Shown in pieces: positions 26,630 to 36,174 of a DNA stretch of 64,000 nucleotides; positions within the stretch are counted from its first letter, which is position 1, and every line of letters begins with the position of its first letter. The DNA comes from DATBAK01 sp038240075 (GTDB lineage: Bacteria; Actinomycetota; Acidimicrobiia; IMCC26256; PALSA-610): positions 9,686 through 73,685 of the forward strand of contig JBBSEC010000005.1 of the NCBI GenBank assembly GCA_038240075.1. Reading direction: 5' to 3'. The position numbers and the translations under genes are program-made. A model generated the notes under the pieces. The model saw nothing but the letters and a program-made list of their open reading frames with translations. It searched no databases and was not told the origin of the DNA.

Positions 26630-27805
26630 ATGAGCTGGAACAGGGTCGCCGTTGTCGGCGCCGGCCTGATCAAGATGGGCGAGCTGTTCGACCAGAGCTA
26701 CGAGCAGATGGCCGCGGGCGCGTTCGCGGCCGCGGTCGCGAGCGTCGACAAGGGATTCGAGCCCGACCTCGTCGACGCCGCGTTCGTCGCAACCCAACGG
26801 GGCACGCTCTGGGGCCAGGAAGGCATCGGCGGCAACACGGTGCCGAGCGCGATCGGCCTGTCGGGCATCCCGTGCACGCGGATCGAGAACGCGTGCCCGT
26901 CGGGCTCCGACGCGTTCCGCGTCGGCGCGATGGCCGTGGCGAGCGGCGTGCACGATGTCGTCCTCGTGATCGGCGTCGAGAAGATGCGCGACAAGTCGAC
27001 CGAAGAGGGGCTGCTCTCGCGCGCGGCGGCCGGCCATCCGATCTTCACGCGCGGCGAAACCGCGCCCGTTCTGTTCGCGCCGTTCGCGACGCGGCACATG
27101 GCCGAGTACGGCACGACGCGCGAGATGCTCGCGTCGGTCGCGGTGAAGAACCACTACAACGGCGCGCGCGACCCGTACGCCCACTTCCAGAACGAGATCA
27201 CGATCGAAGACGTGCTCGCCTCGGTGCCGGTGTGCCACCCCCTCCACCTGCTCGACTGCTGCCCGCAGACCGACGGAGCCGCGGCCGTGCTCCTGGTGCC
27301 GGCCGAGCGGGCCGAGGAGTTCACCGACCGGCCGGTCTGGGTCGCGGGGTTCGGTGTCGCGACCGACCACCCGTACCTGCACGAGAAGTCGTCGTTCACC
27401 GAGATCAAGGCCACGCGGCTCGCAGCCGAACGCGCCTACGCCATGGCCGGTGTCGGGCCCGCCGACATCGACTGCGCCGAAGTGCACGACTGCTTCACGA
27501 TCACGGAGATCCTCGACATCGAAGACCTCGGCTTCGTCGAGAAGGGCCGCGGCGGCATGGCGAGCCTCGAAGGCGAGACCGCGCTCGACGGTCGGATCCC
27601 GGTCAACACATCGGGGGGTCTGCTCGCCAAGGGTCATCCGATCGGCGCGACGGGCGTCGCGCAGATCACCGAGTGCTGGTGGCAACTGCGCGGTGACGCC
27701 GGTGAACGGCAGATCGAGACGCGCAACGGCTTCGCGCTGCAGCACAACGCCGGCGGACGCGGTTCGGGCGTCGCGGTCGTCAACATCCTGACGAACCAGC
27801 GATGA
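26630..27805 (+). CDS. SCP-x/Ltp-type thiolase-fold protein
   Basis: 391 residues from ATG 26630. NACPSGSDAFRVG holds the usual nucleophile cysteine, EVHDCFTITEI and GHPIGATGVAQI give the histidines, and the C-terminus has HNAGGRGSGVAVV in place of the usual second cysteine loop. Loss of the last cysteine is typical of the SCP-x/Ltp group that acts as thiolase or retro-aldolase with a DUF35 partner. A copy of the start (ATGAGCTGGAC at 26616) lies 14 bases upstream, out of frame. Confidence 0.9.
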   Translation: MSWNRVAVVGAGLIKMGELFDQSYEQMAAGAFAAAVASVDKGFEPDLVDAAFVATQRGTLWGQEGIGGNTVPSAIGLSGIPCTRIENACPSGSDAFRVGAMAVASGVHDVVLVIGVEKMRDKSTEEGLLSRAAAGHPIFTRGETAPVLFAPFATRHMAEYGTTREMLASVAVKNHYNGARDPYAHFQNEITIEDVLASVPVCHPLHLLDCCPQTDGAAAVLLVPAERAEEFTDRPVWVAGFGVATDHPYLHEKSSFTEIKATRLAAERAYAMAGVGPADIDCAEVHDCFTITEILDIEDLGFVEKGRGGMASLEGETALDGRIPVNTSGGLLAKGHPIGATGVAQITECWWQLRGDAGERQIETRNGFALQHNAGGRGSGVAVVNILTNQR

Positions 27806-27827
27806 CGAGGGTCGAACGGAGTCGACG

Positions 27828-28622
27828 ATGATCCGTATCGAACGCGGCGACGATCATGTCGCGCGGATCGTCCTCGACCGGCCCGAGGCCAAGAACGCGC
27901 TGACCGCGCAGATGCGCGACGACCTCGTCGCCTCCGTGCGCTCGTGCCGGACCGATCCCGATGTGCGCGCGGTCCTGATCACCGGAGTCGGTGACGCGTT
28001 CTGCGCGGGCATGGACCTCTCCGCGTCGACCGTCGCGCAGGCCGGACGCGAAGGATTCGAGGTGCGCTCCACGTCGGAGGCGCTGCGCTCCGGTGTGCAG
28101 GCGTTCATCCGCGAGCTCTGGGAGCTCGACAAGCCGACGGTCGCCGCGGTCAACGGCGTGGCGGTCGGGCCCGGTGCCCACCTCGCGCTCGCGTGCGACT
28201 TCGTGCTCGTCGCTCCGACGACGCGTTTTCTCTGGTCGTTCCACCGCTGGGGGCTCGTCGCCGATGCGGGTGGCGCGTACCTGCTGCCCCGCCTCGTCGG
28301 GCTCCCGCGCGCGAAGGCGATGCTCATGCTCGGCGAAGGTGCCGTCGGACAGGCCGCCGTCGACCTCGGACTCGCGTACAAGTGCTGCGAGGGCGACACG
28401 CTCGCCGCCGAGGCGATCGCGCTCGCGCAGCGGCTCGCCGACGGGCCCACGCGCGCGCTCGGCCTCACGAAGCGGCTGCTCAACGCCAGCTTCGAGACCG
28501 ACCTCGCGGCCTCGTTGGAGCTCGAAGGCCACTTCCAGGCGTTGGCCACCACCACCAGCGACCTGCGGGAAGGCATGACCGCCTTTCGTGAGAAGCGCGA
28601 CACGCGCTTCACCGGAACGTGA
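27828..28622 (+). CDS. Enoyl-CoA hydratase/isomerase family protein
   Basis: 264 residues of crotonase fold. The oxyanion-hole segments are GVGDAFCAGMDLSAS and NGVAVGPGAHLALACDFVL. The position after WGLVADAGGAYLLPRLVG has Asp where many hydratases have Glu, so a CoA isomerase or hydratase cannot be distinguished. It follows the thiolase by 22 bases and its stop overlaps the next gene's GTG, so it belongs to the beta-oxidation-type operon from 25213. Confidence 0.9.
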   Translation: MIRIERGDDHVARIVLDRPEAKNALTAQMRDDLVASVRSCRTDPDVRAVLITGVGDAFCAGMDLSASTVAQAGREGFEVRSTSEALRSGVQAFIRELWELDKPTVAAVNGVAVGPGAHLALACDFVLVAPTTRFLWSFHRWGLVADAGGAYLLPRLVGLPRAKAMLMLGEGAVGQAAVDLGLAYKCCEGDTLAAEAIALAQRLADGPTRALGLTKRLLNASFETDLAASLELEGHFQALATTTSDLREGMTAFREKRDTRFTGT

Positions 28623-28984
28623 CCCGCATCCCGATCCTCTACTCGAGGGGCTACGGGCTCGCGCTCGCGGCGATGGGGCTTCCCAAGCGCTCGGCCGCCG
28701 TCGAGATCGACGACGCGCTCGTGCGCGTGCGGTTGGGGTGGGCGTTCCACACGTCGTTCAACCGCAACCGGATCGAGTCGTCCGAGCACACCCCCGATGT
28801 CCTGATGACTGCGGGCGCGCACGGTTGGCGCGGCCGCTGGCTCGTCAACGGCGCGTCGGGTCCGATCGTCACGATCCGGCTCCGCGAGCCGGTCTCGGCG
28901 TTCGCGCTCGGCTTCCCGATCCGCCTGCGCGAGATCGCCGTCAGCGTCGCTGACCCCGACGCCCTCATCGCCGCGCTGTCGTAG
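28619..28984 (+). CDS. Small conserved hypothetical protein
   Basis: 121 residues from a GTG overlapping the hydratase stop. Starts IPILYSRGYGLALAAMGLP and contains VEIDDALVRVRLGWAFHTSFNRNRI and GPIVTIRLREPVSAFALGFPIRL. No domain is recognised; the pattern is beta-rich and not a membrane protein. Translational coupling to the hydratase suggests a shared pathway. Confidence 0.72.
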   Translation: MTRIPILYSRGYGLALAAMGLPKRSAAVEIDDALVRVRLGWAFHTSFNRNRIESSEHTPDVLMTAGAHGWRGRWLVNGASGPIVTIRLREPVSAFALGFPIRLREIAVSVADPDALIAALS

Positions 28985-29064
28985 TCGTCCGCTCCCATTT
29001 GCCGCGCTCGCGGGGGCTCTGGTCGAATGCCGCACAGGTCACGCACCGCCATCTGGAGGCTGAA

Positions 29065-29982
29065 GTGGGTTTGTTCGACGGAAAGGTCGCGATCGTCACC
29101 GGCGCGGGCCGCGGGATCGGGCGCGCGCACGCGGTGATGCTCGCGTCGGAGGGCGCGGCCGTCGTCGTGAACGACCTCGGAGGCGACGCCCTCGGAGACG
29201 GCGCCGACATCACCCCGGCCCAGCAGGTGGTCGACGAGATCACGGCGGCAGGCGGCCGCGCGATCGTGAACGGCGCGAGCGTCTCGTCGTGGAGCGGCGC
29301 CGAGGCGATGATCCAGCAGGCCGTCGACACCTACGGTCGCCTCGATGTCCTCGTCAACAACGCGGGCATCCTCCGCGACAAGATGAGCTTCAACATGGAC
29401 GAGGCGGAGTGGGACGCAGTCATCGACGTGCACCTCAAGGGCCACTTCGCGCCGTCGCGCTTCGCGGCGAGCTACTGGCGCGCGCAGTCGAAGGCCGGCA
29501 GCGAGGTGAACGCGAAGATCGTCAACACTGCGTCGGAGTCGGGGCTCTACGGCAACGCGGGGCAGGCAAACTACGCCGCCGCGAAAGCCGGCATCGCCGC
29601 GATGACGATCGTGATGGCGCGCGAGCTCGAGCGCATCGGCGTGCGGGTGAACGCGGTCACACCGGTGGCACGGACCCGGCTCACCGACACGGTCGCGACC
29701 GGCGGGTTCATGGACAAGAAGGAAGGTGAGTTCGACCGCTTCGCTCCGGAGAACATCTCGGCCGTCGTGGGTTGGCTCGCGTCCGACCTCTCCGACGGTG
29801 TGACCGGCCAGATCGTGAAGGTCATGGGCGGTCAGGTGCAGCTGCTCACCGGCTGGCGGCCGGTGACCCAGGCCGATGCCGACACCGAGTGGACGATCGC
29901 GTCGATCGACGCCATCTCCGACGACCTGTTCGCCAAGACCGGCAAGTCGGTGCCCGTGTTCATGCCTCCGGTCGAGGCCTGA
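29065..29982 (+). CDS. Short-chain dehydrogenase/reductase, (3R)-hydroxyacyl-CoA dehydrogenase type
   Basis: 305 residues from GTG 29065, with GGAGG at 29055-29059. NAD(P) motif TGAGRGIGRAHA, NNAG, catalytic Ser in NTASESGLYG and YAAAK. The insert VVVNDLGGDALGDGAD and the long C-terminal part resemble the dehydrogenase half of MFE-2 enzymes, which oxidise 3-hydroxyacyl-CoA in lipid and steroid side-chain breakdown. It follows the hydratase block. Confidence 0.9.
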   Translation: MGLFDGKVAIVTGAGRGIGRAHAVMLASEGAAVVVNDLGGDALGDGADITPAQQVVDEITAAGGRAIVNGASVSSWSGAEAMIQQAVDTYGRLDVLVNNAGILRDKMSFNMDEAEWDAVIDVHLKGHFAPSRFAASYWRAQSKAGSEVNAKIVNTASESGLYGNAGQANYAAAKAGIAAMTIVMARELERIGVRVNAVTPVARTRLTDTVATGGFMDKKEGEFDRFAPENISAVVGWLASDLSDGVTGQIVKVMGGQVQLLTGWRPVTQADADTEWTIASIDAISDDLFAKTGKSVPVFMPPVEA

Positions 29983-30008
29983 CGAGACCGACGGCGACGG
30001 ACGCACCG

Positions 30009-30680
30009 GTGCCAACTCCGAGCGAGCTCGTCCGAGAGTCGTTTCTCTCGGGGGCCGCGGAGGCGCGCGGTCTCATCGCGTCACGCGAGGTTGCGGCGCG
30101 CTGGCGCGACCCGGCGGCGCTCTCACAGCTCGAGGTCGGCGCGGTTGCCGGCCACCTCGCACGCGCCGCGTTCGTCGTCGTCGCCTACCTCGACGCGTCG
30201 GTTCCGGATCCGGGCGCTGCTCGCGCCGACGCAGCCGAGCTCCTCACTGCGGACCAGTACTTCGAGCAGATCCTCGCCGCGGCCGGTGACTCCGACGACA
30301 CGCACGCCGCGATCCGCGCGCGTGCCGCCGCTGAAGCGGCCGCGGGTCAGGATGCACTCGTCGAACGGCTCGATGCGACGCTCGCGGAGCTCGACGCGCG
30401 CTTCGCATCGGAACCCGCGGACCGTACGGTGCGGGTGGCCGGTGGCATCGTGCTCCCCCTCGACGAGTACCTCGTGACGCGGATGGTGGAGCTTGTCGTC
30501 CACTCCGACGACCTCGCGGCGAGCGCGGGTCTCGAGACGCCGGAGTTCGACGCGTTGACGATGGCGTGCGTGATCGGATGCATGCTCGCGATGGTGCGGG
30601 CCCGCCACGGCGATCTCGCGGTCATGCGCGGCTTCGCCCGACGCGAACGCGACGCGATCAACGCACTCCGCGCATTTTGA
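30009..30680 (+). CDS. Maleylpyruvate isomerase/mycothiol-dependent DinB-fold protein
   Basis: 223 residues from GTG 30009. The N-terminal four-helix pattern ESFLSGAAEARGLI ... LEVGAVAGHLARAAFVVVAYL and the later VTRMVELVVHSDDLAASAGL match the MDMPI family, with the usual H near the start and the E...H..D set that binds metal. The family transfers or hydrolyses mycothiol in actinobacteria. The 3' end overlaps the convergent MFS gene by 23 bases. Confidence 0.8.
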   Translation: MPTPSELVRESFLSGAAEARGLIASREVAARWRDPAALSQLEVGAVAGHLARAAFVVVAYLDASVPDPGAARADAAELLTADQYFEQILAAAGDSDDTHAAIRARAAAEAAAGQDALVERLDATLAELDARFASEPADRTVRVAGGIVLPLDEYLVTRMVELVVHSDDLAASAGLETPEFDALTMACVIGCMLAMVRARHGDLAVMRGFARRERDAINALRAF

Positions 30681-31839
30681 CTTTTTCCTCGTCCGAGCCC
30701 ATCCGGTACGCGAGGACACCGAAGAGACCGATGGCGCCCGCGAGCGGGCACCACAACGCGGCCGCGCCCCACTGGCCGTAGAGCGGCGCCGCGACCGCCG
30801 CGGAGGTCGCCGCGATCACCAGGCCCGTCGCCTCGTAGAGCCCCTGGCCGGCTGCAACCAGCTCGGGAGGACTCGAGTTCGCCACCGCGGCCTGCCCCGC
30901 GGGTGTGCTCCCGGAGTCGAAGATCGAGTGCACGAACGCAATGCACGCGAGCACGATCGGCGCAGTGAAGAAGCCGTACGCGACGACGAACGGCATCGTG
31001 CAGACCGCGCAGATCGACCCGACGCGCAACGGCCCGAACCGGTCGGCGAGCCGGCCGCCGATCGGCGCGAGCAAGGCGATCGGCGCCGCGAAGATCGTCA
31101 ACGAGAGCGCCACGAAGAGGCGGGTCGCACCGCGGTCTTCGAGGAAGCGGGCCCACAGCGAGTCGTACACGCCGATCGGGACGTAGAGCGTCGCGCCGAG
31201 CAGCAGCCCGGCACGGATCCCGCGACTGCGCAGCAAGATGCGCAGCGCGCGCCGGGGCGTCTCGCCATCGACCGCGGGAACGCGCATCCGGAACACGGTC
31301 GGGAGGCAGCCGGCCAGCAACGCGGCGAGCAGGAAGAACGGCGCGCGCAGCCCGAACCCGTCGGCGATGACCGCGCCGATCGGAGGGCCGAGCAGGAAGC
31401 CGCCGACCGTAAAGCTCGACAAGCGACCGAGCGCTGCGCCGACGTTGTCGGGATTGCGTTCGATCACGACCCGGCGCGCGGCCGGGACGAACGCGCCCTC
31501 GCCGAGACCGAGCACGATGCGCGCGCCGACCAGCTCGACGAGGTGATGCGCGAGCGCCAGCCACAAGAGCCCGCCGACCGACACGAGCACCCCACCGATG
31601 AGCATCGCCCGCCCGTACCCGCGATCGGCGTAGCGAGACAACGCAACCTGCGCGGCGAACCCAGCGAGGAACGAAGCGGCGACCGCGACGCCGAGCCCCC
31701 ACGACGCGAAGTGCAGCGCGTGCTGGTAGTCGGGCAGGAGGGCGAAGATCGCACCGAAGCCGATCGTGACGGTCGCGGAGACGATGAGCAACGAGAAGGG
31801 CACGTCGATCGCCCGTGTTCGCTGCTTCCCGAGTTGCAC
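30658..31839 (-). CDS. Major facilitator superfamily transporter
   Basis: 393 residues, about 12 membrane helices. The motif after helix 2, SRYADRGYGRAMLIGG, and its echo GGRLADRFGPLRVG in the second half are the MFS loop signature. Drug efflux or small-molecule export is usual for this type. It lies tail-to-tail with the DinB-fold gene and head-to-head with the P450 at 31938. Confidence 0.9.
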   Translation of the reverse strand: MQLGKQRTRAIDVPFSLLIVSATVTIGFGAIFALLPDYQHALHFASWGLGVAVAASFLAGFAAQVALSRYADRGYGRAMLIGGVLVSVGGLLWLALAHHLVELVGARIVLGLGEGAFVPAARRVVIERNPDNVGAALGRLSSFTVGGFLLGPPIGAVIADGFGLRAPFFLLAALLAGCLPTVFRMRVPAVDGETPRRALRILLRSRGIRAGLLLGATLYVPIGVYDSLWARFLEDRGATRLFVALSLTIFAAPIALLAPIGGRLADRFGPLRVGSICAVCTMPFVVAYGFFTAPIVLACIAFVHSIFDSGSTPAGQAAVANSSPPELVAAGQGLYEATGLVIAATSAAVAAPLYGQWGAAALWCPLAGAIGLFGVLAYRMGSDEEKVKMRGVR

Positions 31840-31937
31840 TGGTCCCCCAAATCCGACCCGATCACGCTACCCGGGCCACCCGCAGCGCCGTGTGCGATTG
31901 CGCGTAGGCTCCCGAAAACCGACGGAGGAGACGAGCG

Positions 31938-33224
31938 ATGGCCATCGAGCTCGAGCCGGTACCCACCACGACGCTCGGCGTCGACGACATCCGGCTCGGC
32001 GAGCTCGAGACCTGGCTGCGGCCCGACCGCGAAGGTGTGTTCGCGAAGTTGCGCGCCGAGGCACCGATCTCGTTCCACGCCGAGCCGGTCCCGCCGCCGG
32101 AGGTGCCGTTCCCGCAGGGCCCCGGGTTCTGGGCGCTCACCCGCCACGCCGACGTGATGCAGGTGAGCCGCGATCCCGACACGTTCCACTCTGCTCCGAG
32201 CACCAACATCGGCGACATCCCGCCCGAGATCGCCGAGTGGCTCGGCAGCATGATCAACATGGACTCGCCGCGGCACACGAAGTTGCGTCTCATCGTCAAC
32301 CGCGGCTTCACGCCGCGGCGCGTCGCCGACATCGAAGAGTCGGTACGGACGCAGGCGCGCGAGATCGTCGACCGCGTCGCGCCCCTCGGTGAGTGCGACT
32401 TCGTGAGCGAGATCGCGGCGAAGCTCCCGCTGCAGATCATCTGCGACATGCTCGGCATCCCGCGCGACGACAACAACCGCATCTTCGAGCTCACGAACAA
32501 GATCCTCGGCGTCGGCGACCCCGAGTACGTCATGTCGCTCGAAGAGCTGATGGGCGCGGGCATGGAGCTGTTCCAGTACGGGCTCAACGTGGCCGAGGAC
32601 CGGCTTCAGAATCCGCGCGACGACATCACGAGCGCGCTGATGCACGCCGAGGTCGACGACGAGACCGGGACCCACAAGCTCACCGCGAGCGAGCTGGGCT
32701 CCTTCTTCCTGCTGCTCGTCGTCGCGGGCAACGAGACGACCCGCAACGCGATCAGCCACGGCCTGCTCGCGCTCACGGACCACCCTGATCAGCGACGCGT
32801 GTGGCTCGACGACTTCGACACGGTGTCGCCGACGGCGGTCGAGGAGATCGTGCGCTGGGCGACCCCGGTGATCCACTTCCGCCGTACCGCAGTCGTCGAC
32901 ACGGTCGTCGGCAACCAGGAGATCAAGGCCGGCGAGAAGGTCGTGATGTTCTACAACTCGGCCAACCGCGACGAGCGCGCCTTCCCGAACCCGTTCCGGT
33001 TCGACGTGACCCGCACGCCCAACGAGCACGTCGGCTTCGGCGCCGGCGGCCCCCACTTCTGCCTCGGCGCCAACCTCGCGCGCCGCGAGATCAAGGTGAT
33101 GTTCGAGGAGCTCTTCCGCCGGCTCCCCGACATCGAGGTCAGCGGCGAGCCCGCGATGCTCCAGTCGTCGTTCATCCACGGCATCAAGCGCATGCCCTGC
33201 ACGTTCACCGGAATCCGCCCCTGA
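31938..33224 (+). CDS. Cytochrome P450, CYP124-like
   Basis: 428 residues from ATG 31938 behind GGAGG. I-helix VVAGNETTRNA, K-helix EEIVRW, heme loop FGAGGPHFCLG. The phrases GSMINMDSPRHTKLR and RGFTPRRV are close to mycobacterial CYP124/125-type sequences, which hydroxylate branched lipid and cholesterol side chains at the terminal carbon. The nearby thiolase/SDR block would fit breakdown of such a chain. No ferredoxin gene is visible beside it. Confidence 0.92.
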   Translation: MAIELEPVPTTTLGVDDIRLGELETWLRPDREGVFAKLRAEAPISFHAEPVPPPEVPFPQGPGFWALTRHADVMQVSRDPDTFHSAPSTNIGDIPPEIAEWLGSMINMDSPRHTKLRLIVNRGFTPRRVADIEESVRTQAREIVDRVAPLGECDFVSEIAAKLPLQIICDMLGIPRDDNNRIFELTNKILGVGDPEYVMSLEELMGAGMELFQYGLNVAEDRLQNPRDDITSALMHAEVDDETGTHKLTASELGSFFLLLVVAGNETTRNAISHGLLALTDHPDQRRVWLDDFDTVSPTAVEEIVRWATPVIHFRRTAVVDTVVGNQEIKAGEKVVMFYNSANRDERAFPNPFRFDVTRTPNEHVGFGAGGPHFCLGANLARREIKVMFEELFRRLPDIEVSGEPAMLQSSFIHGIKRMPCTFTGIRP

Positions 33225-33297
33225 GCGAGCCCGGTGCCCCTCGGCCGAGTGCGCGAGAAGCGGTAAGTCTGCTCGGCGGGGTTACCGTGCGTGGGTG

Positions 33298-35373
33298 ATG
33301 CAACTCGACTGGCGCCACTGCCGCGCCGTCGTCGCCCGTGCCGCGGGCATGGCGGTGCTGACGACGGCGCTGCTCGGGTCGCTGGTGATGGGCGGATCTC
33401 GTGAGGCACGTCGCGTTCCGCTGGTCGGGCTTTCGTCGGCGTCGGCGTCGGTGACCGGTATCCACAAGATCCAACACGTCATCGTATTGATGCAGGAGAA
33501 CCGGTCGTTCGACAGCTATTTCGGAACCTATCCGGGCGCGGACGGGATCGCGATGTCGAACGGTGTACCGACCGCGTGCGTGCCGGACCCGAACACCGGG
33601 GGTTGTGACCGGCCGTACCTCAACCACGCCGACGATCAGGGCGGCGGACCGCACTCGAAGCTCAACGCGATCAGCGACATCGATTCCGGGAAGATGGACG
33701 GCTTCGTTGCGACGGACGAAACCGCACAGAAGAACTGTGTCGATCCCGCGAATGCGGCGTGTGCGACTCTTCCGATCGACGTGATGGGATATCACAATGG
33801 CACCGACATCCCGAATTACTGGAGTTACGCGCGAAACTTCGTGCTGCAAGATCGCCTGTTCGAGCCGAACGCGTCCTGGAGCCTCCCAGAGCACCTCTTC
33901 CAGGTTTCGGAATGGTCGGCGATCTGCACGACGCGCAATACCCCGAGCTCCTGCACAAACTCGATCACGATGAAAGCGCCGTATCCGCCCAACGACTGGA
34001 CGTCGTTACCAGCCGGTGCACCGAACGCACCGATCTACGCGTGGACTGACCTCACGTACCTTCTCCACAAGAACAACGTGTCGTGGCGGTACTACGTGAC
34101 GACCGGAACCGAGCCCGACTGCGAGAACGATGCGGCGCTGAGCTGCATTCCGACGAAGCAGAGCTATCGGACCGCGGGCATCTGGAATCCATTGCCGTAT
34201 TTCGATACCGTCGTCAATGACGGTCAGGTCGGCAACATCCAATCGGTCGCGAACTACTACGCCGCCGCGAAGAGCGGAACGTTGCCGGCGGTATCGTGGG
34301 TTGTTCCGTCCGGCCCCGAGAGCGACCATCCAGCCTCGTCGGTGAGCGCCGGGCAGTCGTTCGTGACCAGCGTCGTCAACGCGGCGATGAACAGTCCCGA
34401 CTGGAGCTCCACCGCTGTCTTCCTCGGCTGGGACGACTGGGGAGGCTTCTACGACCATGTCGTCCCGCCCGTCGTCGACCTGAACGGCTACGGCCTGCGT
34501 GTCCCGGGCATCGTCATCAGCCCTTACGCCAAGAAGGGCTACATCGACCATCAGACGTTGAGCTTCGACGCAGACGTGAAGTTCATCGAAGACGACTTCC
34601 TCAACAGTCAACGACTCGACCCGAAAACCGACGGGCGACCCGATCCACGTCCCGACGTCCGCGAGAACGCGGCGATCCTCGGGAACCTCGCTTCCGACTT
34701 CGACTTCACCCAGACGCCGAGGCCCCCGCTCATCCTGCCCGTGCATCCGACCACGACGTTCACCAGCGTTGCGCCCTTCGGGCCGCTCACACCCTCAGCC
34801 ACGCCGGGCAGCGGTCAAGCGCTCTTGCAATGGGCCCCGCCGATCACCGACGGCGGGTCGCCGGTCACGGGCTATCGGGTGTTCCCGTTCGCAGGCGCAA
34901 CCGCGCTTGCGGCACGCACGTTCACGGGCACGGCGAGAACCGCGACCATCAGCGGCCTCACGAACCGGCAGAGCTACACGTTCAAGATCGCGGCGATCAA
35001 CGCCAAGGGCGTCGGCCTCGAATCGGTCAAGACCTCACCGGTCACGGTCGGCGCTCCGATCGCGCCGACGGGGGTCACCGCCACCGCGGGTGTCGGGCAA
35101 GCGACACTGCACTGGCAAGCGCCGACCGTCAACAACGGCTCGCCTGTCACCGGATACCGGGTGACGCCATACCTCGGACTCGTCGCGCAACCCGTCCACA
35201 CGTTCGGGAGCGCGTCAACCACCGAGACCGTCGCCGGCCTCGCCAAGGGCAGGACCTACACCTTCACGGTCGCGGCGCAGAACGCGAACGGGACCGGCCC
35301 CCCGTCTGCCGCGTCGGCACCCACCACGATCGCGACGGCCAAGACGGGCCTCGATCGGCACACGCAGTTCTGA
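33298..35373 (+). CDS. Secreted phospholipase C/acid phosphatase-like protein with two FN3 domains
   Basis: About 691 residues. A signal peptide or N-terminal anchor (AVLTTALLGSLVMGG), then a phosphoesterase domain of the PLC/AcpA type with VIVLMQENRSFDSYFGTYPG, SWVVPSGPESDHPAS and GWDDWGGFYDHVVPP, which supply the metal ligands. Two fibronectin type III domains follow (about 500-590 and 593-685), each with SPVTGYRV. Probably exported and able to cleave phosphate esters of lipids. Codon use here looks a little less GC-rich than in its neighbours. Confidence 0.88.
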   Translation: MQLDWRHCRAVVARAAGMAVLTTALLGSLVMGGSREARRVPLVGLSSASASVTGIHKIQHVIVLMQENRSFDSYFGTYPGADGIAMSNGVPTACVPDPNTGGCDRPYLNHADDQGGGPHSKLNAISDIDSGKMDGFVATDETAQKNCVDPANAACATLPIDVMGYHNGTDIPNYWSYARNFVLQDRLFEPNASWSLPEHLFQVSEWSAICTTRNTPSSCTNSITMKAPYPPNDWTSLPAGAPNAPIYAWTDLTYLLHKNNVSWRYYVTTGTEPDCENDAALSCIPTKQSYRTAGIWNPLPYFDTVVNDGQVGNIQSVANYYAAAKSGTLPAVSWVVPSGPESDHPASSVSAGQSFVTSVVNAAMNSPDWSSTAVFLGWDDWGGFYDHVVPPVVDLNGYGLRVPGIVISPYAKKGYIDHQTLSFDADVKFIEDDFLNSQRLDPKTDGRPDPRPDVRENAAILGNLASDFDFTQTPRPPLILPVHPTTTFTSVAPFGPLTPSATPGSGQALLQWAPPITDGGSPVTGYRVFPFAGATALAARTFTGTARTATISGLTNRQSYTFKIAAINAKGVGLESVKTSPVTVGAPIAPTGVTATAGVGQATLHWQAPTVNNGSPVTGYRVTPYLGLVAQPVHTFGSASTTETVAGLAKGRTYTFTVAAQNANGTGPPSAASAPTTIATAKTGLDRHTQF

Positions 35374-35491
35374 CCCTGGGCCGTTCGGCCCGGTTGACTT
35401 TCCGCGCTCGGCGCGCCACACTGCCTGTACACAGTCAGTGGTCGGGCGACCACGCTATGCACGGGCGGCGTGCGGGTTGGGAGCAATTCTG

Positions 35492-36148
35492 ATGAAGGTC
35501 CAGAAGGTCGGCGCGACGCGTCGCGGAGTTCGACGGGTCGTGGCTTCGGGGGCGATCGTCGCCCTGTCGGGCGCCGCGGTCATCGCGGTGGGCTCAGGTG
35601 CCAACGTCGGCGCCACGAGCAACTACACGCGGACGTGCTTCCAGGAGCTCGGGCAGCGTCACATCGCGCAGCTCAACGCCCCGCTGGTCGACATCACGCT
35701 GACCCCGACCGGACGCGGTTGCTGGCTGGTGGGCGCCGACGGCGGCGTCTTCGCCTTCGGTGACGCCCACTACTACGGCTCGGCCGCCGGCCTGGGTCTC
35801 GTCAGCAGCGTCGCGGGCATCGAACCGACCCCCGACGACCAGGGCTACTGGCTCTACGCCTCCGATGGTGGCGTCTTCAACTTCGGCGACGCCGGCTACT
35901 TCGGCTCCGCGGGCGGCAGCGTCCGCGTCAACCCGATCGTCGGGATGCGGGTCACTCCGGGCGGCGACGGCTACTCGCTCACCGACTCCGTCGGCCGGGT
36001 CTACCGCTTCTTCGACACCGCGCCGTCGGCCGACAGCCTCGCCCGGGCGGCGAAGGTCGGACGCAAGGTCGAGAGCAAGGCGGAGCGCAAGGCTGCACGC
36101 AAGGCCGGCCGGAAGGCCACCCGCGTGAAGCTCCACGTGAAGCACTGA
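35492..36148 (+). CDS. Secreted protein with DGGVFAFGDA repeats and basic tail
   Basis: 218 residues from ATG 35492: a Sec signal with twin-Arg-like basic start, then repeats GCWLVGADGGVFAFGDAHYY and GYWLYASDGGVFNFGDAGYF plus a decayed third copy GYSLTDSVGRVYRFFD. The last 30 residues are very basic (ESKAERKAARKAGRKATR) and may bind envelope polyanions. Such repeats occur in many secreted proteins of Acidimicrobiia-like genomes; the function is unknown. It lies 118 bases after the phospholipase-like gene. Confidence 0.78.
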   Translation: MKVQKVGATRRGVRRVVASGAIVALSGAAVIAVGSGANVGATSNYTRTCFQELGQRHIAQLNAPLVDITLTPTGRGCWLVGADGGVFAFGDAHYYGSAAGLGLVSSVAGIEPTPDDQGYWLYASDGGVFNFGDAGYFGSAGGSVRVNPIVGMRVTPGGDGYSLTDSVGRVYRFFDTAPSADSLARAAKVGRKVESKAERKAARKAGRKATRVKLHVKH

Positions 36149-36174
36149 CCCGATCGCGGCGGGTCCTCCGCCAC

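Noticed and set aside
31464..33179. 571-residue minus-strand open frame across the P450 gene
   Set aside because: The plus strand has intact P450 motifs; the minus translation is Arg/Glu/Asp-rich, without domains.
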